Below are positions 33,840 to 42,242 of a DNA stretch of 51,846 nt, piece after piece. Source of the stretch: Treponema sp. (lineage in GTDB: Bacteria; Spirochaetota; Spirochaetia; Treponematales; Treponemataceae). The stretch spans positions 1 to 51,846 of the forward strand of contig JAILRG010000051.1 of the NCBI GenBank assembly GCA_024698325.1, given 5' to 3'. The translations under genes were made by a program, and so were the position numbers. A model generated the notes under the pieces. That model saw only the letters and a program-made list of their open reading frames with translations. It was not told the DNA's origin and searched no databases. Within the stretch, counting starts at the first letter, position 1. Every line of letters begins with the position of its first letter.

Positions 33840-34925
33840 ATGAAAAGAGTACTGTTGACAGCAGCAGGATTACTGCTTGCAGGAGGACTGTTTGCATACA
33901 ACCCGCCTGCAGGAGGACAGAACCTGCTGCGTCTTTCTTCTCCGGCGCTACTGACAGGTGCCGCTTCATCGGCTGGAGGTGCATTGTATAATGTACTGCC
34001 CTCTTCTATTGTAAACAATCCGGCAATAACTGCTTTTGAACAGCGCATTGTGCTTGACGTGGGTGTTACCGCACTCACCGACGGAAATGACGACGACGGT
34101 TCGCTGGGAAGCGCTTTCGAAGCTGGACTTTTAATTCCAGGACGCAGGGGGGTGGCATCATTCCTCGTGCAGGGAATTTTCGCGCCGCTGGTAGACATGC
34201 ACCTCGGCGACTCAGTTAACGCTACGGCTGGTGTTTCAAAAGACATTACCGACTCACTCTCTGTCGGCGTAAGCGCAACCCTGGGTATTTTCTGGGGCTA
34301 CGAAAGCGACTGGACTGGAAGCCTTGCAATCGGCGCCTACTACAATTACGGCGACGTTTCTTTTATGAAGGACGTCCGCTTCGGCTGCGCCCTGATGAAT
34401 CTGGGAAAAATGTATACTCAGACCGAAGTCCGCGGTATTGCTGACGACGCTGACTATTACGAATTCCGCGAAAACGCATGGGACTACGCCGACAACTGGC
34501 CGGCTCTTGCAACACTCCGCACCGGCGTTGCCGCAACGCTGCTGGAAAAAAACAAGTTTACGGTAGGAGGATCATTTGACCTGTCCTATCCTTCGTTCCA
34601 GAACGTTGTCTGCGACATCGGCCTGCAGGTACAGTATTCATCATTCCTGAAGCTTTCTGTTGCAGAAGAGCTGGATGTACGCGAATTAAAGGAAGGAAGC
34701 AAAAACCTGCTGCCGGCAGTCGGCGTAAGCTTTAAGTTCCTGTTCAAATCAAAAGCTGATTCAACCATTACAAAATTTGCTGGCGGCGACGAAAGTGAGA
34801 TGACCGTCTCTACAGCATGGCACAACATGTACGAAGACGTAAATGCCTTTAGCGCCGGCGCTGTTTTAAAACTCGGTCTTGAGGACAAAGAACCGCCGAA
34901 GATTACAATCTGGGAGGATGACTAA
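33840..34925 (+). CDS. Putative outer-membrane beta-barrel protein (UPF0164/PorV-like)
   Basis: 361 residues. A signal peptide (MKRVLLTAAGLLLAGGLFAY) is followed by a mature region of alternating strands. These have a Gly/aromatic pattern (SVGVSATLGIFWGYESDW, LAIGAYYNYGDV, RFGCALMNLGKMY) and a VNNPAITAF motif near residue 60, as in treponemal UPF0164 and FadL/PorV-like barrels. The start at 33840 has GGAGG. An upstream frame from 33798 would bury the signal peptide. The stop overlaps the next ATG as TAATG, coupling it to the OmpA-domain repeat protein, so the two may form one outer-membrane complex. The family call is by pattern only. Confidence 0.65.
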   Translation: MKRVLLTAAGLLLAGGLFAYNPPAGGQNLLRLSSPALLTGAASSAGGALYNVLPSSIVNNPAITAFEQRIVLDVGVTALTDGNDDDGSLGSAFEAGLLIPGRRGVASFLVQGIFAPLVDMHLGDSVNATAGVSKDITDSLSVGVSATLGIFWGYESDWTGSLAIGAYYNYGDVSFMKDVRFGCALMNLGKMYTQTEVRGIADDADYYEFRENAWDYADNWPALATLRTGVAATLLEKNKFTVGGSFDLSYPSFQNVVCDIGLQVQYSSFLKLSVAEELDVRELKEGSKNLLPAVGVSFKFLFKSKADSTITKFAGGDESEMTVSTAWHNMYEDVNAFSAGAVLKLGLEDKEPPKITIWEDD

Positions 34926-37900
34926 TGAAAAGAATAGCAGTTACAGCACTTGCAGCAGCAGTTCTTTCAGCAGGCCTTTTTGCAGAAGCGAAAACCGTAT
35001 ACATTTCACCAAACAATGACGGTGTACAGGATTTTCTGGAGATTCCCCTTCGCATAAAGGAAAAACGCTATATAAAAAGCTGGAGCCTGAATATCGAAAA
35101 TGAAAAAGGCGAGCTGGTGCGCACCATCGGAAACAAGGAGTCAAGACCTTCTCGCATCACATTCAAGAGCTTCTTTAAGTCGCTCCTGAAGCCAAAGACA
35201 GGCGTTACCGTGCCATCTTCTGTCAGTTGGAACGGCATCCTTGACAACAGCACGGTCGCTCCCGACGGATTATACCGCTACTGGTTTACTGCCAGCGACG
35301 ACAACGACAATACTGCATCTACAGAAAAAATGGTCGTCATCGTTGACAATACGCCGCCGGAGATTGAGCTGAAGCAGCCTTCTCAGGACAACAAGATTTT
35401 CGGCGAAGGCGCAAAAGCACAGTTCAAAGTTACGCAGGACGGTTCCACCGAAGATTTGTGGACAGGAACCTTTACCGATGTAGCCGGCAATACAGTATTC
35501 ACCAAGCGCTTTACACAGAGCGCACCGGTTACATTCTCATGGGACGGTGTCGATGATAACGGCGCCCCGGTAGCAGACGGTGTGTACACCTATAAAATTA
35601 CAGCTACAGACCGCGCCGGCAACACGTCCGAACCGGCATCCATTACGAACATCATTTACTCTGCTGAAAAACCGGCGACAAACATCACGATTAACGGCAG
35701 CCGCTACTTCTCTCCGAAAGAAGGCAGCAGCCTGGGAACCATGAAGTTTGACGTAAAAATCCCGGTTCCAGAATCAGCCGCATCTACAGGAAACAAGCTG
35801 ACAGCATGGAAAGTCGAGATTCTCGGAACAAACGGCAAAGTGTACAAATCATTCAGCGGGGATGACAAAACTCCGCCGCCGGATTCAATTGTATTTGACG
35901 GAAAGGGTGATAACGGCGCCATCTCTCCCGACGGCACCTACCAAGCACGCGTAACGGCAAAATACCTGAACGGCTACGAGCCGGATCCGGTTAACTCTCC
36001 GGTATTCACGCTTGATACAAAGGCCCCCGAATCTGTCGTCAAAGCAAGCAGCACGATTTTCAGCCCGGACGGCGACGGCAATCTGGATTCGCTTACCATT
36101 TCTCAGAAAATCGCACTGCCATCAGAGACAGAAGCTCCGGTACAGAACTGGAAAGGTGTTATCGCTGCAAAAGACGGCACAGTTGTCCGCGAGTATGACT
36201 TTGGCGAGTTCCCACCGGAATCAATCGTGTGGGATGGTCTTGACGCAAAATTTGCGCTGGCTGCAAACGGTGAGTATTCATATACGCTTTCTGCAACCGA
36301 CGCCGCCGGTAACAGCAGCACAGTTCAGACAACACCGTTCAGCATCGACACCAGCAAGACAGAGCTGCTGCTTTCTACAGCGCTCGCCGCATTTAACCCT
36401 GCAGGCGACAGCGCTCACAATACGCAGCGCTTTACGCCGGTTGTAAACGCAGGTGCTAACATCAAGCATTATAAGCTGACTGTCGCAGACGCAAAGAACA
36501 AGCCTGTGTACATAGACGAAGCTGATCATGCACTTCCGAAGACGTTTGCATGGAACGGCATCGCAAACAACGGAGATGCTTCCGGCACAAGATGTCAGGA
36601 CGGCGTATACACCGCAACGCTTGCAACTGTCGCTGAAAACGGCACCGAAGCAAGCGCAAGCACGCAGAAGTTCATCATCGACTCTGTCGCCCCGAGCATC
36701 GAAGTATCAGTTCCGTACACATTGTTCAGCCCCGAAAGCACAAGCTCTAAGCAGGTACTTCCGGTTACAGCAAAGTCTTCTAACGAAGACCTCTGGACGG
36801 GAAACGTACTCGACGCTTCCGGAAAAGTGGTCAAAGCCTACACATGGAAGGGCACGGTTCCGTCATTTGACTGGGACGGCACAGACGATGCAGGCAACAA
36901 GGTTGCAAACGGCACCTACCGCCTGACCTTTGCTTCAGAAGATGCAGCCGGCAACAAAGCCTCTGCCGAAATCGGAAAGATTACCGTCGACAGCCGCGAA
37001 GTAAAAGCATACGTAAGCACAGAGCTTGATGCATTCAGCCCGAACGGCGACGGTGTTAAAGACACGCAGCAGTTTGCTATCCGCACGACAGTCACCGACG
37101 GCATTGAAAGCTGGAAGTTTGACATTGTGAATGTTGACGGAACCGTTACCCGCAGCTGGTCAAGCGCTGACAGCGCAAACCTGCCGGCAACAGTAATCTG
37201 GGAAGGCCTCGACAAGGACGGCAAGGTAGCAGAAGGCGCCTTTACCGCAAAACTTTCTATCGTGTACACAAAGGGTAATGCCGTAGACGTTACTTCAAGT
37301 GCATTCATCTCGACAGCAACTCCGCCGCAGCTGACAGTACGCACGGCTACCGAAAGCGGTCCGAACGGCTACTTCAGCCCGGATAACGACGGTGAAGACG
37401 ACGACCTGTACATCCAGCTGAAAGCACAGAGCCTTGTCGGCCTGAAGAGCTGGTCATTCCAGATTAATGACCCGAACAACGGCAAGAAATTCTGGGGAAC
37501 AAGCGGAAAGAATGCCATTACCGAACGCATGATTTGGGACGGCCGCGGCAACAACGGCGAACTCGTACAGTCAGCAACTGACTACCCGTATGTATTTACC
37601 GTAACCGACGAGCTGGGCATGACCAACACCGTAACCGGCGAAATCAACGTTGATATTCTGGTTATCCGCGTAGGCGACCTCCTGAAGATGGCTGTTCCAT
37701 CAATCATCTTCCGCAGTGACAATGCAGACTTTGAGCTTGAAAGCAAGGTTGGCAAAGGCGGCTTAACCGAAGAGCAGGCAAAGAACAACGAGCGCGTTCT
37801 GAAGCGTATTGCTGTGGTTCTGAACAAGTTTAAGAACTACACCGTTACGGTCGAAGGCCACGCCAACAACGTCAGCGGCACTCAGGATGAAGAAACGACC

Positions 37901-38098
37901 AACAAATACGGCCGCGCTCTTATGCCGCTGTCTCAGGAACGTGCGGAATTCGTTATGGGCCAGCTTAAAAAGTATGGCGTAAGCGGAAACCGCCTGAGCG
38001 CAGTAGGTCGCGGCGGCACACAGCCTGTTGCGGCAAGAGAAGATCGCGACAACTGGTGGAAAAACCGCCGCGTTGAGTTCATTCTGAACAAGAATTAA
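34925..38098 (+). CDS. Large repeat protein with FlgD/CHU-like Ig modules and C-terminal OmpA domain
   Basis: 1057 residues. After a signal peptide (about 1-21), some eight modules of ~105-125 residues follow, starting near 27, 154, 262, 378, 489, 601, 704 and 817. Many open with F-S-P-D/N-x-D-G (FSPDGDGNLD, FSPNGDGVKD, FSPDNDGEDD), a calcium-type loop. They close with WDG-x-D-xx-G-x-x-V-A-x-G-x-Y (FlgD-Ig-like) and DAAGN. The C-terminus (about 935-1057; VEGHANN, LSQERAEFVMGQLKKYGV, GRGGTQPV, NRRVEFIL) is an OmpA peptidoglycan-binding domain. It probably extends from the outer membrane and anchors to the wall. It is coupled to the upstream barrel gene. Confidence 0.8.
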   Translation: MKRIAVTALAAAVLSAGLFAEAKTVYISPNNDGVQDFLEIPLRIKEKRYIKSWSLNIENEKGELVRTIGNKESRPSRITFKSFFKSLLKPKTGVTVPSSVSWNGILDNSTVAPDGLYRYWFTASDDNDNTASTEKMVVIVDNTPPEIELKQPSQDNKIFGEGAKAQFKVTQDGSTEDLWTGTFTDVAGNTVFTKRFTQSAPVTFSWDGVDDNGAPVADGVYTYKITATDRAGNTSEPASITNIIYSAEKPATNITINGSRYFSPKEGSSLGTMKFDVKIPVPESAASTGNKLTAWKVEILGTNGKVYKSFSGDDKTPPPDSIVFDGKGDNGAISPDGTYQARVTAKYLNGYEPDPVNSPVFTLDTKAPESVVKASSTIFSPDGDGNLDSLTISQKIALPSETEAPVQNWKGVIAAKDGTVVREYDFGEFPPESIVWDGLDAKFALAANGEYSYTLSATDAAGNSSTVQTTPFSIDTSKTELLLSTALAAFNPAGDSAHNTQRFTPVVNAGANIKHYKLTVADAKNKPVYIDEADHALPKTFAWNGIANNGDASGTRCQDGVYTATLATVAENGTEASASTQKFIIDSVAPSIEVSVPYTLFSPESTSSKQVLPVTAKSSNEDLWTGNVLDASGKVVKAYTWKGTVPSFDWDGTDDAGNKVANGTYRLTFASEDAAGNKASAEIGKITVDSREVKAYVSTELDAFSPNGDGVKDTQQFAIRTTVTDGIESWKFDIVNVDGTVTRSWSSADSANLPATVIWEGLDKDGKVAEGAFTAKLSIVYTKGNAVDVTSSAFISTATPPQLTVRTATESGPNGYFSPDNDGEDDDLYIQLKAQSLVGLKSWSFQINDPNNGKKFWGTSGKNAITERMIWDGRGNNGELVQSATDYPYVFTVTDELGMTNTVTGEINVDILVIRVGDLLKMAVPSIIFRSDNADFELESKVGKGGLTEEQAKNNERVLKRIAVVLNKFKNYTVTVEGHANNVSGTQDEETTNKYGRALMPLSQERAEFVMGQLKKYGVSGNRLSAVGRGGTQPVAAREDRDNWWKNRRVEFILNKN

Positions 38099-38143
38099 AA
38101 ATTGACGTCCATGGCTCCGGTATGAGGCTATGGATGGCCTTGC

Positions 38144-38174
38144 GCTGTGAGTTTGCAATACGCAGACTCACAGC
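38144..38174. other. Strong hairpin in the spacer after the OmpA-domain gene
   Basis: GCTGTGAGT (38144-38152) pairs with ACTCACAGC (38166-38174). An inner TGC/GCA sits beyond a single mismatch, and the loop is 5 nt. It has no T-run and is followed within 40 nt by a true terminator, so it may belong to a 3' UTR structure or small RNA. Confidence 0.4.
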
Positions 38175-38211
38175 ACTGCCCTAACCGTCTTCCAATGGCA
38201 CAGGGCAAAAA

Positions 38212-38264
38212 AAAGCCCGCAGCAACCGATGTCACGTGCGTGTATTTCGGCAGCTGCGGGCTTT
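38212..38264. terminator. Terminator between convergent genes
   Basis: AAAGCCCGCAGC (38212-38223) pairs with GCTGCGGGCTTT (38253-38264) over a 29-nt loop. On the minus strand eight T residues follow the stem, serving the esterase gene. The plus side has a shorter tail. Confidence 0.65.
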
Positions 38265-38284
38265 ATGTTTTTAAGCGACGCCCG

Positions 38285-39052
38285 CTATTCTTCTACTGCA
38301 AGCAGATGCGCAAGGGCTTTTGCAGTGCGTTCGGGGATGTCTTCCCAGTGACCGCCTTCGTTGTACTCAAAGAAGATGTCGCTTTCATCCTGCCCGAGAG
38401 CCGCAACCTGCTCTTTAAGCACTTTTACAGTCTCCTCCGTGCGTTCTGCGACCTTGCCTTTCAGCTTGTCAGACGCATTAGCTTCCGTTTTGCCAAGCGA
38501 AACATATACTTTGATAACGCCGTCTTCAGACATCTGGCGCAGCTTGTGCTTTTTAATAAAGTCATCCCATTTGGGGAACCAGAGGCTGCCCGAAACACTT
38601 GCGTAGGTAAGCGCAAAGTCTGTAGTATACAGCGCGTAGATTGCCGTCAAGCCAGCAAGCGAATAGCCTGCAATCGACGTATATTCAATATCGCTCTTAG
38701 TCCGGTAGTTCTTGTCGATGAAAGTCTTTATCTGCGTCTCAAGAATGTACAGAAAGTGGTCAGCTTTCCCGGAAAATGGACGCGAACGCGCGCTCAACGC
38801 ATCGGCTTCCCACGGCGTATAATCGCGCTCCGGGATTTGAGTTTCAATGCCAACAATGATAGCCTCTTTGCACTGTCCGCCTTTTGGCTCTGCCGACATG
38901 GATTTTTCCAGAATAGTCATTATATGCGAAAGGTCTTTGCAGCCCAGCAGATAGATGACAGGATACAACTGCTTTGACTCCTTGTAATTCGGAGGCAGAT
39001 ACAGAGAACAATCAAAACCGGCTAATGTTTCTTGAATAATTGAACCACGCAT
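38285..39052 (-). CDS. Putative esterase, alpha/beta hydrolase (IroE/Fes-like, esterase D group)
   Basis: 255 residues, cytoplasmic. The nucleophile sits in AGYSLAGL (G-x-S-x-x-G), and the catalytic His is in GGHWED near residue 238. The VIYLLGCKD and EAIIVGIETQIPERDYTPWEAD segments fit the putative esterase family (PF00756), whose members include trilactone and feruloyl esterases. Given the pectin genes, a carbohydrate esterase role is possible but unproven. The ATG at 39052 has no Shine-Dalgarno, and TATACT ends 6 nt upstream. It is a single-gene unit. Confidence 0.78.
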   Translation of the reverse strand: MRGSIIQETLAGFDCSLYLPPNYKESKQLYPVIYLLGCKDLSHIMTILEKSMSAEPKGGQCKEAIIVGIETQIPERDYTPWEADALSARSRPFSGKADHFLYILETQIKTFIDKNYRTKSDIEYTSIAGYSLAGLTAIYALYTTDFALTYASVSGSLWFPKWDDFIKKHKLRQMSEDGVIKVYVSLGKTEANASDKLKGKVAERTEETVKVLKEQVAALGQDESDIFFEYNEGGHWEDIPERTAKALAHLLAVEE

Positions 39053-39058
39053 ATGCTA

Positions 39059-39087
39059 AGTATAAGGCATAAACAACATGCTGTCGA
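39059..39087 (-). promoter_or_regulatory. Candidate leaderless promoter of the esterase gene
   Basis: TCGACA (39087-39082, 5 of 6), a 17-nt spacer and TATACT (39064-39059, 5 of 6), then TAGCAT and the ATG at 39052. Confidence 0.6.
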
Positions 39088-39160
39088 ATTCTTTATACTG
39101 ATTTTAAGCTGTTTTTCGAAAAACTTTTCTGTATTTCGTATTAAAAATTCACTGTTTTTT

Positions 39161-39189
39161 TTGACAAGCCGGACATTCTGACTGATAAT
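39161..39189 (+). promoter_or_regulatory. Candidate leaderless promoter of the GGDEF/EAL gene
   Basis: A perfect TTGACA (39161-39166), a 17-nt spacer and GATAAT (39184-39189), then TGATTT and the ATG at 39196. No ribosome-binding site is present. This is the clearest of the set. Confidence 0.7.
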
Positions 39190-39195
39190 TGATTT

Positions 39196-40842
39196 ATGAA
39201 AACAACTACACGAAGAATCATTCTTCTTGCACTCTGTACATTTTTTTGTATTACAGGACTTTATTTGCTCGCGGATTTAAGCAAATCTGCGAGTAAGGGC
39301 ATTGCCATCGGTCAGTACCTGCTTCCCGTCGCAAGCCTGCAAGGCATCATTTCCGCATTCATCCTGCTGCTCTGCATTTTAATGGTCTTCATTCACTACA
39401 AAATCGGAAGCAAAATTGCCGTTGCCGTAATCTTCGTTTCAATGACAAACGGCATCACACAGATTATACAGACGCATGCCCTCTATTCGCTTCCCGGCAT
39501 CATCTCTTCAACAGTCTCGCTTTTTTCAATTTTCATAATCTATGTATTCTACAAGCGCAGTTCCATAATCAGCTACACGGATATGATCACCGGCCTGAAA
39601 AACCGGCGGAAGTTTATCGAAGAAATCTCCGACAAGCTGCAGGACAAAAAGGATTTTTTCCTTGCCTGCGTTGAAGTTGAAGGCTTTAAGCAGATAAACG
39701 AAACATACGGCATGGAAACCGGCGATTACATTCTGCAAAAAACCGCAGAGCATATGATTCGCCTGATTGGAAAAAAAACGAATCTGTATAAAATCACGGG
39801 AGCAATCTTCACCATCGTTTTCGACACCGAGGAAAATGCAAGAGCCGTCCTTAAGGAAATAACCAGAACGGAGACGCTGTCCATTCCGTTAAAGTCAGCC
39901 GCGGCTGCCATCAGGGATGAGGGCATAAAAATATCGCTGGCAGCAGGCGTTTCCCGCTTTCCAGAAGATGCCGGGGACGAGCAGACGCTGATGGCTCATG
40001 CTGACACCGCAATGACCGCTGCAAAAAAGCTCAATGCCGAAAAAATCTGCTTTTACTCCAGCGAGCTGGAAGTTGCCGAGAAAAAGCAGCGGGAAGCAGA
40101 ATCGCTTATCAATCAGGCGCTGGAGCACGACTGGTTCTATCTCGTCTACCAGCCGCAGCTTACGCTGACCAACCGGAGCCTGCGCGGGTTTGAGACGTTA
40201 ATCCGCTGCAAGCGCCCGGACGGCACGACGGTAAGCCCGGCTGATTTTATTCCGGCGGCAGAAAAATCAAACCTCATCATCAAAATTGACGATTATGTGC
40301 TTCATCATGCGTTGAAAGAGTTTAAACCGCTCCTCGAGAAAAAACACAGCCCGTACATTCTCTCCATCAACGTCTCGGCAAAAAACATCGGAAGCCCGGA
40401 TTTTGCACAGCGCATACGGCAGCTGCTGTCAGAATCACAGTTTCCCGCACACAACCTCGAAATTGAAATCACCGAGTATTCGCTTGCTGATTCGCTTGAC
40501 GTAACAATCGCAAACATCAAAAGCCTGAGGGAGCTTGGCGTGCAGGTTGCGCTCGATGATTTTGGAACCGGCTACACGTCCATAGCCCAGCTGATAAAGC
40601 TTCCAATCAACCTGTTGAAAATCGACAAAAGCCTGATTGACGACATCGAAGTAAGCCAGACCATCCGGGATCTTGTTGATTCAGTCATCTACATGGGACA
40701 TATCATGAACTGTGAAGTAATTTCCGAAGGCGTGGAGAATGAAAAACAGATTGATGTCCTGAAAAAGCACAAGTGCGACTTCGTTCAGGGATTCGTCTGG
40801 GGAAAGCCGATGTCCTTTAACGATGTGCAGGCCATGTGCTGA
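39196..40842 (+). CDS. Membrane protein with degenerate GGDEF and intact EAL domain
   Basis: 548 residues. About four membrane helices (roughly 7-28, 40-66, 72-92, 98-118) lead to a GGDEF-type domain (about 128-285). Its signature loop reads GAIFT instead of GGDEF, so cyclase activity is unlikely. The EAL domain (about 300-548) keeps ETL for EAL, the SINVSAKN Asn, EITEY, DDFGTGYTS, LLKIDKSLI, SEGVE and VQGFVWGKP, so it should be an active cyclic-di-GMP phosphodiesterase, perhaps tuned by the inactive GGDEF domain. It is a single gene, probably leaderless. Confidence 0.88.
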   Translation: MKTTTRRIILLALCTFFCITGLYLLADLSKSASKGIAIGQYLLPVASLQGIISAFILLLCILMVFIHYKIGSKIAVAVIFVSMTNGITQIIQTHALYSLPGIISSTVSLFSIFIIYVFYKRSSIISYTDMITGLKNRRKFIEEISDKLQDKKDFFLACVEVEGFKQINETYGMETGDYILQKTAEHMIRLIGKKTNLYKITGAIFTIVFDTEENARAVLKEITRTETLSIPLKSAAAAIRDEGIKISLAAGVSRFPEDAGDEQTLMAHADTAMTAAKKLNAEKICFYSSELEVAEKKQREAESLINQALEHDWFYLVYQPQLTLTNRSLRGFETLIRCKRPDGTTVSPADFIPAAEKSNLIIKIDDYVLHHALKEFKPLLEKKHSPYILSINVSAKNIGSPDFAQRIRQLLSESQFPAHNLEIEITEYSLADSLDVTIANIKSLRELGVQVALDDFGTGYTSIAQLIKLPINLLKIDKSLIDDIEVSQTIRDLVDSVIYMGHIMNCEVISEGVENEKQIDVLKKHKCDFVQGFVWGKPMSFNDVQAMC

Positions 40843-40944
40843 CAGGCTTTTTACGCATGAATCTTTTTTTGCACTTCCTTTTGTGGTATAGTCATCATGC
40901 AAGGAAGGGTAACCGCAAACGCGGAGTATTATCAGGAGGAATTT

Positions 40945-41544
40945 ATGGAGATGATGCAGCCTTCACCAGAAAAAATCAGGATGATGAAAAAAATCGGGCG
41001 GACTATCAGTATCTGCATGGGCATTACGCTGAGTTTTTTTCTTTCGCTTAGCGGCACGCTGCTTTCCGGCCATTTTACGCCCGCAGGCTGGCTTATCAGT
41101 TTTGTAGTAAGCACCGCCATCAGTCTTGTAATCGGCTGTCTTGTCCCGATGAAGCTGATTCTAGATAGAGTCACCGCCGGCATGAAGCCCGGTTCGCTTG
41201 CGACAAAATGCGTCGAAAGCCTGATTTCTGACGTGGTGTATACGCCGGTCATCACGCTTGCGATGGTATCGCTTGCACACCGAATCATTGCGGCACATGC
41301 CCCTGCGGCGCATGTTCCGCCATTTCTTCCGATGTTTCTGCATTCACTGGGAGCAGAAATGGTTATCGGCTTTGTACTGATTTTTATATTCATGCCGCTT
41401 TTTATGGCCCTTGTGATGAAAAAATACGGCATGCCCGCGCACCTGCAGGGAGCGCACGGCCCGCAGCAGGGAATGCATGACACAAAGCAGAAAACGTCTG
41501 GCGCGCAACAGGATATTTCCGGTGGGCCGGAAGCGGAATCATGA
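40945..41544 (+). CDS. Multi-pass membrane protein of unknown function
   Basis: 199 residues. About four membrane helices occur in two hairpins (ISICMGITLSFFLSLSG, WLISFVVSTAISLVIGCLV; VVYTPVITLAMVSLAH, MVIGFVLIFIFMPLFMALV). The layout faintly recalls DUF2798 proteins. The C-terminal tail is hydrophilic and Gln/His-rich. AGGAGG lies 5 nt before the ATG at 40945. An in-frame ATG at 40897, 4 nt after a TATAGT, could give a longer form. Its stop overlaps the next gene as ATGA, so it is coupled to the folate enzyme gene. I see no functional link. Confidence 0.65.
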   Translation: MEMMQPSPEKIRMMKKIGRTISICMGITLSFFLSLSGTLLSGHFTPAGWLISFVVSTAISLVIGCLVPMKLILDRVTAGMKPGSLATKCVESLISDVVYTPVITLAMVSLAHRIIAAHAPAAHVPPFLPMFLHSLGAEMVIGFVLIFIFMPLFMALVMKKYGMPAHLQGAHGPQQGMHDTKQKTSGAQQDISGGPEAES

Positions 41545-42167
41545 GCCGCATACAGGAAGAAAAGCGCGCGCTTAGAAAGGCGATGCATGAAAAACAGCGG
41601 CAGTTCTGCGCGCTTTCTTCGCGCAAAGTGGAAGCGAGCGCCGCAGCCTGCAAGGCTGTCGCTGAGTATCCGGCCTATAAAGAAGCAGACACGATTCTTG
41701 CCTACATGGCAATGCCCGAAGAAGCCGACTGCAGCTCCCTTATAGAAGATGCGCTCGCCAGCGGAAAGCGCGTTGCAATTCCCAGAATCAGGCCGGGAAC
41801 CTGCGACATGGATTTTTTCATCCTCGAAAAAGGAAAGCCGCTTACAGAACAGACAGAAACAGGCCCCTGGAACATTCAGGAGCCGAGAACAACGCTACCA
41901 GTGCTGGAGCCGGAGGACGCGCAGGGCGCTGTATGCATGATTGTGCCGGGAGTTGCCTTTACACAAGCAGGCGCCCGGCTGGGACACGGTAAGGGCTTCT
42001 ACGACCGCTATATTTCGCGCTTACAGAAAAGCCGTGCCCGCATTTTGCTCTGCGGATTCTGTTTTTCCGTGCAATGCACAGACTCTGTTCCCACCGAAAG
42101 CTGCGACGTGCCGATGGACGCGCTGGCAACAGAACACGGCATATGCGCCTGCCACTCGCCCCAGTAA
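41541..42167 (+). CDS. 5-formyltetrahydrofolate cyclo-ligase
   Basis: 208 residues. It converts 5-formyl-THF to 5,10-methenyl-THF using ATP. The family signature LGHGKGFYDRYI follows PGVAFTQAGAR. The N-terminal basic helix RIQEEKRALRKAMHEKQR, ILAYMAMPEEAD and VAIPRI also match. GGAAG precedes the ATG, which overlaps the membrane-protein stop as ATGA. It is the second gene of a two-gene unit. Length is normal. Confidence 0.9.
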   Translation: MSRIQEEKRALRKAMHEKQRQFCALSSRKVEASAAACKAVAEYPAYKEADTILAYMAMPEEADCSSLIEDALASGKRVAIPRIRPGTCDMDFFILEKGKPLTEQTETGPWNIQEPRTTLPVLEPEDAQGAVCMIVPGVAFTQAGARLGHGKGFYDRYISRLQKSRARILLCGFCFSVQCTDSVPTESCDVPMDALATEHGICACHSPQ

Positions 42168-42242
42168 AACAGGCAGGCCTTGCACCACGCAAGGCTAGAA
42201 GCGCAGGCACTGCAAGGCAATCATGCCCGCCCCCTGCAGCCG

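Noticed and set aside
38147..38977. Plus-strand open frame opposite the esterase gene
   Set aside because: It covers the terminator region and the antisense of a recognisable hydrolase, with no Shine-Dalgarno and no domain pattern.
42177..42195. GCCTTGC/GCAAGGC hairpin as a terminator after the folate gene
   Set aside because: The stem is only 7 bp and no T-run follows on either strand.
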